DNA of 11,216 nucleotides from Bacillota bacterium (GTDB lineage: Bacteria; Bacillota; Clostridia; Christensenellales; CAG-138), in assembly GCA_016288175.1 (NCBI GenBank), contig JAEEYN010000187.1:1-11216 (forward strand), read 5' to 3'. Shown piece by piece: positions 5,778 through 11,216 of this stretch. Positions within the stretch are counted from its first letter, which is position 1. Each line of letters begins with the position of its first letter. The notes below the pieces were generated by a model. The model was not told the origin of the DNA. It worked only from the letters and a program-made list of their open reading frames with translations, and ran no database searches. A program made the position numbers and the translations under genes.

Positions 5778-7154
5778 ATGGAAAACAATCGTTTGATCGA
5801 GCTTAAAAACGTTTCAAAGGACTATAACGGGGACGTTGCCCTCGACAATATCAACCTCTACATCCGCGACGGCGAGTTTCTGACCCTCCTCGGGCCTTCC
5901 GGCTGCGGCAAAACGACGCTTCTCAGGCTCATCGCGGGCTTTATCATGCCGAGCTCCGGCCAGATCCTTATGGACGGCAAGGACCTCGTTTCCGTCCCTC
6001 CCTATAAAAGGCAGGTAAACACCGTATTCCAGAAATACGCGCTGTTCCCGCACCTCAACGTTTTCGACAACGTCGCATTCGGCATGAAGATCAAAAAGAT
6101 GCCGAAGGACGTGATCAAGGAAAAAGTTACCGAGATGCTGAAGCTCGTCAACCTCGAAGGCTACGAGAAACGCTGGATCGATCAGCTTTCCGGCGGTCAG
6201 CAGCAGCGTGTCGCAATCGCAAGAGCGCTGTGCAACGAGCCGAAGGTCCTTCTTCTCGACGAGCCCCTCGGCGCGCTGGATCTTAAGCTCCGCAAGGAGA
6301 TGCAGGTCGAGCTCAAACGCATGCAGCGCCAGCTCGGCATCACGTTCATCTTCGTTACGCACGACCAGGAAGAAGCGCTGACGATGAGCGACACGATCGT
6401 TGTCATGAAGGACGGCGTCATCCAGCAGATCGGCACCCCGACCGATATCTACAACGAGCCGAAGAACCCGTTCGTTGCGGATTTCATCGGCGAGAGCAAC
6501 ATCGTTCCCGCCGTCATGCTCGAGGATTACAAAGTCCGCATGAAGGGCATGACATTCGCCTGCGTCGACGCGGGCTTCGGCAAAAACGTCGAAGTCGACG
6601 CCGTTATCAGGCCGGAGGATATCGACATCGTCGATCCCGAAAAGGCGCGCATCTCCGGTAAGGTCGTTTCTGTCGTGTTTATGGGCGTTCATTACGAGAT
6701 CGACGTCGACTGCGGCGGCTACGAATGGGTCGTGCATACCACGGATTACGCGGAAGTCGGCCAGACGGTCGGCATTTCGATCCCGCCCGACGCGATCCAT
6801 ATCATGAAAAAGACCAAGGCGAACAATATTTTTGATGCTGAGGTCTGGCCCACGGAAGGCAAGGTCTATATCGACAACATCGGCTTCGAGGCGAACGACC
6901 TCGGCAGCTATGAAAACAAGGAGATCGCGCTTGCGCAGATCGCTCCCGAAAAAGTCAGGCTCGTCGCGCCGCAGGATGCGGAACTCACCGGTACCGTCAA
7001 AGCCTGCATGTTCCTCGGCACCCACTACGAGATCACCGTTTCCTGCGAAGAGAACGACTGGATCGCGCATTCCCCCGATTTCATGGAGGAAGGCGAGGAG
7101 ATCGGCATAAAGGTCGACGCCGCCGATATCGAACTCGGCGACAAGAAGGAGTAA
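5778..7154 (+). CDS. potA: Spermidine/putrescine ABC transporter ATP-binding protein with duplicated TOBE-like domain
   Basis: The ATPase that powers polyamine import by PotBC. The nucleotide-binding domain (about 1-240) is complete. It has Walker A GPSGCGKTT at 39-47, the Q-loop in VFQKYALFPH, signature LSGGQQQR from residue 137, Walker B LLLDEP with D161 and E162, and the H-loop histidine at 195 in THDQEEAL. The C-terminal part is unusual. A TOBE-like regulatory module at residues 274-342 is followed by a second copy at 385-453, offset 111 residues. The two align without gaps over 69 positions with 25 identities by eye. Both keep the PE, VxxxxFxGxHYEI and WxxHxxD positions. Typical PotA proteins are about 350-380 residues; this one is 458. 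The second copy extends to five residues from the end. It could sense intracellular polyamine or brace the dimer, which is inference. Transport class is clear; exact substrate is not. Confidence 0.93.
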   Translation: MENNRLIELKNVSKDYNGDVALDNINLYIRDGEFLTLLGPSGCGKTTLLRLIAGFIMPSSGQILMDGKDLVSVPPYKRQVNTVFQKYALFPHLNVFDNVAFGMKIKKMPKDVIKEKVTEMLKLVNLEGYEKRWIDQLSGGQQQRVAIARALCNEPKVLLLDEPLGALDLKLRKEMQVELKRMQRQLGITFIFVTHDQEEALTMSDTIVVMKDGVIQQIGTPTDIYNEPKNPFVADFIGESNIVPAVMLEDYKVRMKGMTFACVDAGFGKNVEVDAVIRPEDIDIVDPEKARISGKVVSVVFMGVHYEIDVDCGGYEWVVHTTDYAEVGQTVGISIPPDAIHIMKKTKANNIFDAEVWPTEGKVYIDNIGFEANDLGSYENKEIALAQIAPEKVRLVAPQDAELTGTVKACMFLGTHYEITVSCEENDWIAHSPDFMEEGEEIGIKVDAADIELGDKKE

Positions 7155-7157
7155 ACG

Positions 7158-7943
7158 ATGAAGAGAGTTCGCCTTTCATATCCGTACGTTTTCGTATGGA
7201 TGCCGATCTTCATAATAGCGCCGATGCTGTTCGTGCTCTATTATGCTCTGTTCCGGGACGGACACTTCACGCTTGAGTTCGTGAAGCAGGTCTTTGCCGA
7301 CACGACCTACCTCGGCGCGTTCTGGAATTCGCTCTGGATCGCGCTTGCGACGACCGCGATCTGCCTGCTTATCGGCTATCCGGTCTCCTACATCCTCTCC
7401 AACATGAAAAAGCGCACGGCGGCGCTCGTATCGCTGCTGTTCATTCTCCCGATGTGGATGAATATGCTGCTCCGCACCCTTGCATGGAAGATCATCCTTG
7501 CGAAATGGGGCCAGCTCTACACCCCCGGCGCGGTGCTGATCGCAACGATCTACGACTTCCTGCCGTTCATGATCCTTCCGATCTATACGACCCTGATGAA
7601 GCTCGACAAATCCCATGTCGAAGCGGCCCGCGATCTCGGCGCGAACGGCGTTCAGACCTTTATGCGGGTAGTGCTTCCGCAGTCCGTTCCCGGCATCATC
7701 TCCGGCATCACGATGGTCTTCGTTCCCGCGATGTCCACCTTCGCCGTTTCGGCAATGCTTGGCGGCGGCGAGGTCGTTCTTCTCGGCCAGAAGATCGAAG
7801 AGAAGTTCCTTTCGGGAAGCCCCGGCGTTATCGGCATCGGCTCAACGCTCGCAATAGTTCTGATCATCCTTGTCATTATCTCCATGGTAATCATGAACAA
7901 GGTCGATAAGAACAAAGTTTCGGAGGGAGGTACGCTCTGGTGA
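7158..7943 (+). CDS. potB: Spermidine/putrescine ABC transporter permease PotB
   Basis: One of two permease subunits that form the polyamine channel in the cytoplasmic membrane. The 261 residues hold about six hydrophobic helices: roughly 10-31, 53-75, 85-106, 120-142, 180-200 and 230-252. The cytoplasmic EAA loop that docks on PotA begins at E155 and reads EAARDLGANGVQTFMRVVLP. Length and helix count match the family. The gene starts 3 bases after the potA stop, with its ribosome site (GAAGGAG) inside the potA 3' end, and overlaps potC by 4 bases. Both features point to coupled translation in one operon. Confidence 0.94.
   Translation: MKRVRLSYPYVFVWMPIFIIAPMLFVLYYALFRDGHFTLEFVKQVFADTTYLGAFWNSLWIALATTAICLLIGYPVSYILSNMKKRTAALVSLLFILPMWMNMLLRTLAWKIILAKWGQLYTPGAVLIATIYDFLPFMILPIYTTLMKLDKSHVEAARDLGANGVQTFMRVVLPQSVPGIISGITMVFVPAMSTFAVSAMLGGGEVVLLGQKIEEKFLSGSPGVIGIGSTLAIVLIILVIISMVIMNKVDKNKVSEGGTLW
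7922..7930 (+). promoter_or_regulatory. Ribosome binding site supporting the GTG start of potC
   Basis: GGAGGGAGG lies within the end of potB, 9 bases before the GTG at 7940. It supports this non-ATG start over later ATG codons. Confidence 0.75.
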
Positions 7944-8764
7944 AAAAGCTCGGAAAAGTTTGCAAAGCCGCGTATCTCGGCCTCGTTGTGCTGTTCATGT
8001 ACCTGCCCATCGCGATCATGATCGGCATGTCCTTCACCGATTCGAGAAGCGCAACGCAGTGGCGCGGCTTCTCGTTCGACGCCTACGCCAACCTTTTCAG
8101 GGACAGAGATGTCAGCGACGCGCTGATCGTGACCCTGACCGTCGCGGCGATATCGAGCGTTCTCGCAACGATCATCGGCACCGCAACGGCGATCGGCATG
8201 CACTCGATGAAGAAACGCCCGAGGACGGTCGTCGAATCCTTCACACAACTCCCGATGGTCAATCCGGATCTTGTGACCGGTATCTCGATGATGCTTCTCT
8301 TCGCGTTCATCGGCATCAGTTCCGACCTCGGCTATCTCCGCCTTGTGATCGCGCACACGACCTTCAACATCCCGTACGTGATCTTCTCGGTGCTCCCGAA
8401 GCTGCGTCAGTCGAGCGATACGCTCTATGAAGCGGCAATGGACCTCGGCTGCAGCCCCTTCCAGGCGCTGTTCAAGGTCGTTATCCCGGATATCATGCCC
8501 GGCATCGTTTCCGGCCTGATACTCGCATTCACGCTCAGTATCGACGATTTCGCCGTCAGTCTCTTCACCGGCGGCGCAACGAAGAACCTTTCGATGCTGA
8601 TCTTCTCCAAGACCGCGAAGGGCGGCGTCAACACGAAGTTCTGCGCTCTTTCCGCGCTGATGTTCCTCGTTGTTGCCGTGCTGCTGCTGATCGTCAACCT
8701 GCGCAGCATGAAGCAGGAGAAGGAAGCGGACGTCCAGAATAAAAAGGTCATGCGCAAGTCCTGA
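7940..8764 (+). CDS. potC: Spermidine/putrescine ABC transporter permease PotC
   Basis: The second permease half of the polyamine importer. It starts at a GTG that overlaps the potB stop in the sequence GTGA (7940-7943), with a strong ribosome site ahead. The 274-residue protein has about six membrane helices. The first is at about residues 9-31, starting AAYLGLVVLFMYLPIAIMIG. The EAA loop begins at E164 and reads EAAMDLGCSPFQALFKVVIP. The conserved segment LAFTLSIDDFAVSLFTGG follows and is typical of PotC/PotI proteins. The tail is charged (KQEKEADVQNKKVMRKS) and faces the cytoplasm. A 69-base gap with a hairpin separates it from potD. Confidence 0.94.
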   Translation: MKKLGKVCKAAYLGLVVLFMYLPIAIMIGMSFTDSRSATQWRGFSFDAYANLFRDRDVSDALIVTLTVAAISSVLATIIGTATAIGMHSMKKRPRTVVESFTQLPMVNPDLVTGISMMLLFAFIGISSDLGYLRLVIAHTTFNIPYVIFSVLPKLRQSSDTLYEAAMDLGCSPFQALFKVVIPDIMPGIVSGLILAFTLSIDDFAVSLFTGGATKNLSMLIFSKTAKGGVNTKFCALSALMFLVVAVLLLIVNLRSMKQEKEADVQNKKVMRKS

Positions 8765-8777
8765 CGGGCGGAGCCCG
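8765..8777 (+). other. Short GC hairpin directly after potC
   Basis: CGGGC (8765-8769) pairs perfectly with GCCCG (8773-8777) around a GGA loop, starting at the base after the potC stop. No T tract follows, so it is not a standard terminator. A second, looser pairing, CGATAA with TTATCG about 16 bases apart, lies further on. The spacer may protect RNA ends and favour potD expression; this is inference. Confidence 0.4.
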
Positions 8778-8819
8778 GACCGATAAAATCAAAAAACCGA
8801 GCTTATCGCCGGTAAAAAT

Positions 8820-8825
8820 AGGAGG
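8820..8825 (+). promoter_or_regulatory. Ribosome binding site of potD
   Basis: AGGAGG, a full match, 8 bases before the ATG at 8834. It is the strongest-looking site of the pot genes, in keeping with a binding protein made in excess of the channel. Confidence 0.85.
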
Positions 8826-8833
8826 AACCAACA

Positions 8834-9898
8834 ATGAAAAAAATCATCGCGCTTGTTCTTACGGCAGTAATGGCTTTGTCCATTCTTCCTCTGCTTGCCG
8901 CCTGCAACAATGCAAAAACGATCAATCTTCTGAACTGGGGCGACTACCTCGATCCCGACCTGATCGACGCCTTCAAGAAGGAGACCGGTTACAGCGTTAA
9001 GGAGACCAACGTCACCAGCAACGAAGAGATGCTGATCCAGCTCGACCAGGATGATTGCCCCTACGATATGTGCATCCCGTCCGACTATGCCGTCGAGCGC
9101 CTGATCTCGAAGGGACGCCTTGCTGAGATCGATTACAACAACATCCCGAACATCAAGTACATCGATAAGGATCTGCTGAAAAAGTGCGAAGTCTTCGATC
9201 CCGGCAACAAGTACTCAGTTCCCTATACCTGGGGCATCCTCGGGATCATGTACAACACCAAGATGGTGGATGAAGCCGATCTCGGTTCCTGGGATCTGCT
9301 CTGGAACGAAAAGTATGCCGGCCAGATCTATATGTATAACAGCATCCGCGACTCGATGGCAGCGGCGCTGATCAAGTGCGGCTACGATATCAACACCGAC
9401 AACGAGCAGGAGATCAACGAGGCAGCCGACGCCCTGATCGAGCTTCGCCAGAAGGGCATCGTCCAGGCATGGCTGACCGACGACGTTAAGGATAACATGG
9501 TCAACGAGGACGGCGCGATCGCTCTCGTCTATTCCGGCGACGCGGTCTGGAGCATGAACGTTGAAGACGGCGGCAACGCTGACCTCAGCTTCTATGTTCC
9601 CGAGGAGGGCAGCAACATCTATTTCGACAACATCGTAATCCCCGTCAACAGCAAGAAGAAAGCGATGGCCGAGGAGTTCATCAACTTCCTGCTCGATCCC
9701 GAAAACGCGGCGAAGAATACCGAGTTCATCGGCTATTCCAGCCCGAACACCGAAGTTGCCGCTCTGATCGACGAATTCTTCACCGGCAACCCCGCATACT
9801 CCTTCTCCGAAGAGCAGAAGAACCGCTGCGAGATCTTCCGCGACCTCGGCGACAAGATCGAGGTCTATGAGAAGGCCTGGGACCGCGTCTTCAAGTGA
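8834..9898 (+). CDS. potD: Spermidine/putrescine-binding lipoprotein PotD
   Basis: Extracellular ligand-binding component of the polyamine importer, anchored to the membrane by lipid. The 354 residues begin with a lipoprotein signal: KK at 2-3, a hydrophobic stretch, then lipobox LAAC with the lipidated cysteine at C24. The mature part is a two-lobed binding protein. Visible family landmarks are LLNWGDYLDPDLIDAFKKET, the YDMCIPSDYAVERLI segment, PYTWGILGIMYN, RDSMAAALIK, ALVYSGDAVW and INFLLDPENAAKN with GYSSPNTEV. From memory of Escherichia coli PotD, two ligand-facing tryptophans appear as tyrosines here (in VYSG and in IYFDN), while the aspartate of the latter is kept. Substrate preference therefore cannot be read off. 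It is the last gene of the operon and is followed by a strong terminator. Confidence 0.95.
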   Translation: MKKIIALVLTAVMALSILPLLAACNNAKTINLLNWGDYLDPDLIDAFKKETGYSVKETNVTSNEEMLIQLDQDDCPYDMCIPSDYAVERLISKGRLAEIDYNNIPNIKYIDKDLLKKCEVFDPGNKYSVPYTWGILGIMYNTKMVDEADLGSWDLLWNEKYAGQIYMYNSIRDSMAAALIKCGYDINTDNEQEINEAADALIELRQKGIVQAWLTDDVKDNMVNEDGAIALVYSGDAVWSMNVEDGGNADLSFYVPEEGSNIYFDNIVIPVNSKKKAMAEEFINFLLDPENAAKNTEFIGYSSPNTEVAALIDEFFTGNPAYSFSEEQKNRCEIFRDLGDKIEVYEKAWDRVFK

Positions 9899-9923
9899 TG
9901 CGCAGTTAAAACGGGTTTCCGCT

Positions 9924-9952
9924 CGGCTCCGGCTTCGGTCGGAGCCGTTTTT
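9924..9952 (+). terminator. Strong intrinsic terminator of the pot operon
   Basis: An eight-base GC-rich stem (CGGCTCCG 9924-9931 with CGGAGCCG 9940-9947) continues through a G-T and a C-G pair. It is capped by a UUCG tetraloop (9934-9937), and five T residues follow. Confidence 0.92.
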
Positions 9953-9999
9953 CATCCGGGCGGTTTTCGGCCGGCCTTTTTCGACAGGAAACAAATATA

Positions 10000-10029
10000 T
10001 TGCTCTTATACTTGAATATTGCATATAAT
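10000..10029 (+). promoter_or_regulatory. Second, overlapping candidate promoter of asnS
   Basis: A perfect TATAAT (10024-10029) lies 18 bases after a weak TTGCTC (10000-10005). It overlaps the promoter at 10012-10040, and the two could compete or provide two start points. Confidence 0.35.
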
Positions 10030-10040
10030 TATGCTAAAAT
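10012..10040 (+). promoter_or_regulatory. Main candidate promoter of asnS
   Basis: TTGAAT (10012-10017), a 17-base spacer and TAAAAT (10035-10040), with an extended -10 TG at 10032-10033. The predicted start near 10047 leaves a leader of only about 24 bases, too short for a T-box. Confidence 0.7.
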
Positions 10041-10070
10041 TCAAAAATAGTTTTGTACGCGAGGTGCAAT

Positions 10071-11216
10071 ATGATCAGGTTATTCGAATTGCATAAAGAC
10101 CCGGGTTCATACGTCGGTCCAATCGAAGTTTCCGGCTGGATCAAGACCGCAAGGCAATCCAAGACCGTCGGCTTCATCGAGCTCGGCGACGGCTCCGCTT
10201 TCCGCTCCGTTCAGGTCGTTTACGAGACCGACGCGATCGCGGACGACGTCAAGCGCCTTCTCGATACCGGCGCTGCAATCACGGTAAAAGGTGAACTTGA
10301 ACTCACTCCCGATGCGAAGCAGCCCTTCGAGATCAAGGCGAAAGAGATCACCGTCGACGGCATCTGTCCGAACGATTATCCGCTCCAGAAGAAGCGCCAT
10401 TCGCTCGAATACCTCCGGACGATCCAGCACCTTCGTCCCCGCACGAATACCTTCCAGGCCGTGTTCCGCGTCCGCAGCGTCGTCGCGCAGGCGATCCACC
10501 GCTTCTTCGATGAGCGCGGTTTCGTCTATGTCCATACGCCGATCTTTACCGGCAGCGACTGCGAAGGCGCAGGCGAGATGTTCCGCGTCACGACCCTCGA
10601 TATGGATAACCCGCCGAAGGGCGAGGACGGCAAGGTCGATTATTCCAAGGATTTCTTCGGAAAGACCTGCAACCTGACCGTCAGCGGCCAGCTCCACGGC
10701 GAAGCGTTCGCCCTTGCGTTCCGCGATATCTATACCTTCGGCCCCACCTTCCGCGCCGAAAACAGCAACACCGCGCGCCATGCTGCGGAGTTCTGGCAGA
10801 TCGAGCCCGAGATGGCGTTCTGCGACCTCAACGGATATATGGACACCGCCGAGGCGATGATCAAATACATCATCAAGACCGTGCTCGAGCGCTGCCCCGA
10901 CGAGATGGCGTTCTTCAACCAGTTCATGGACAACGGCCTCATCGAAAGGCTGACCCACGTTATGAACGCCGATTTCGTCCGCTGCAGCTATACCAAGGCC
11001 GTCGAGCTGCTGCTCGCCTCCGGCCAGGAATTCCAGTATCCCGTCTATTGGGGCTGCGATCTTCAGACCGAGCATGAGCGCTATATCTGCGAGCAGATCT
11101 ATAACTCGCCCGTGTTCCTGACCGACTATCCCGCGGAGATCAAGAGCTTCTACATGCGCCTCAACGACGATGGCAAGACCGTCGCGGCGGCGGACCTGCT
11201 CGTTCCCGGCGTCGGC
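10071..11216 (+). CDS. asnS: Asparaginyl-tRNA synthetase (3' end outside the window)
   Basis: Class II synthetase that charges tRNA-Asn. The frame is open from the ATG at 10071 to the window end, giving 382 residues of a family usually about 460 long, so roughly 80 C-terminal residues are missing. An N-terminal OB-fold anticodon-binding domain (about 14-105) includes VSGWIKTARQSKTVGFIELG. The AsnRS-typical linker is SLEYLRTIQHLRPRTNTF. The catalytic core contains TVSGQLHGEAFAL and motif 2 with FRAEN at residues 227-231, followed by FWQIEPEMAF. The text stops at LVPGVG, which normally precedes the GGSQRE-type stretch. The weak GAGGTG ahead of the start lies 4 bases before the ATG. The gene is separated from pot by a terminator and has its own promoter. 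AsnRS rather than AspRS is favoured by these motifs and the length. Confidence 0.95.
   Translation, partial: MIRLFELHKDPGSYVGPIEVSGWIKTARQSKTVGFIELGDGSAFRSVQVVYETDAIADDVKRLLDTGAAITVKGELELTPDAKQPFEIKAKEITVDGICPNDYPLQKKRHSLEYLRTIQHLRPRTNTFQAVFRVRSVVAQAIHRFFDERGFVYVHTPIFTGSDCEGAGEMFRVTTLDMDNPPKGEDGKVDYSKDFFGKTCNLTVSGQLHGEAFALAFRDIYTFGPTFRAENSNTARHAAEFWQIEPEMAFCDLNGYMDTAEAMIKYIIKTVLERCPDEMAFFNQFMDNGLIERLTHVMNADFVRCSYTKAVELLLASGQEFQYPVYWGCDLQTEHERYICEQIYNSPVFLTDYPAEIKSFYMRLNDDGKTVAAADLLVPGVG

Noticed and set aside
5814..7070. 418-codon minus-strand open frame across potA
   Set aside because: It is an antisense shadow of a complete ABC ATPase, with no family resemblance and no ribosome site noted.
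9956..9981. Second terminator hairpin after potD
   Set aside because: The best stem has few pairs and mismatches, although TTTTT follows. The first terminator is sufficient and this one cannot be supported.
9215..10024. Minus-strand open frame across potD
   Set aside because: It reads through the potD terminator and opposite potD codons, with no domain visible.
9899..10070. T-box leader for asnS
   Set aside because: The promoter leaves only about 24 bases of leader, and no T-box sequence or terminator lies between promoter and gene.
10107..11075. Minus-strand open frame of 322 codons across asnS
   Set aside because: The plus strand has an uninterrupted asnS frame with all motifs. The minus frame is a shadow.

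Overview
The window looks like a chromosomal segment of a moderately GC-rich member of the Clostridia (Firmicutes), perhaps an uncultured gut Oscillospirales- or Christensenellales-type organism. This is inferred from three things: the low-GC-Gram-positive style of the proteins (clostridial HisRS, an XRE-cupin regulator ahead of potABCD, the long glutamine-dependent NadE), strong GGAGG ribosome sites, and strong GC bias at third codon positions. All genes are on the + strand. No mobile element, phage gene, CRISPR array, tRNA or rRNA is visible.

Left block (2-4847): the 3' part of nadE (glutamine-dependent NAD+ synthetase), then dnaX (clamp-loader gamma/tau), hisS (histidyl-tRNA synthetase) and an rseC/mucC-like membrane protein. 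nadE, dnaX and hisS are tightly spaced and probably co-transcribed. A perfect-consensus promoter (TTGACA, 17 bp, TATAAT) lies inside the 3' end of dnaX and could drive hisS separately. A hairpin after hisS and a terminator after rseC bound the block.

Control region (4848-5208): 361 bp without a gene, and the most informative non-coding part of the window. It holds the rseC terminator, a G-run cluster with G-quadruplex potential, a strong sigma-A-type promoter inside an 8-bp inverted repeat, and seven half-sites of GTTTAG/CTAAAC in strictly alternating orientation. Adjacent half-sites lie 11 bp apart four times. They form three CTAAAC-N5-GTTTAG palindromes downstream of the predicted transcription start, which I read as the operator array of the regulator encoded next.

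Polyamine block (5209-9952): an XRE-cupin regulator, then potA, potB, potC and potD, a complete ABC importer of the spermidine/putrescine class. It is closely spaced and ends at a textbook terminator with a UUCG tetraloop. The proposed logic is that the regulator senses a polyamine or related ligand through its cupin domain and controls its own operon through the array. PotD captures the ligand outside the cell, PotB/PotC form the channel and PotA supplies ATP hydrolysis. PotA is unusual: it carries a second copy of its C-terminal TOBE-like domain.

Right end (9953-11216): two overlapping candidate promoters and the 5' four-fifths or so of asnS (asparaginyl-tRNA synthetase), which runs off the window.

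The genes are recognisable housekeeping and transport functions. The less ordinary signals are the operator array, the PotA domain duplication and the embedded hisS promoter.
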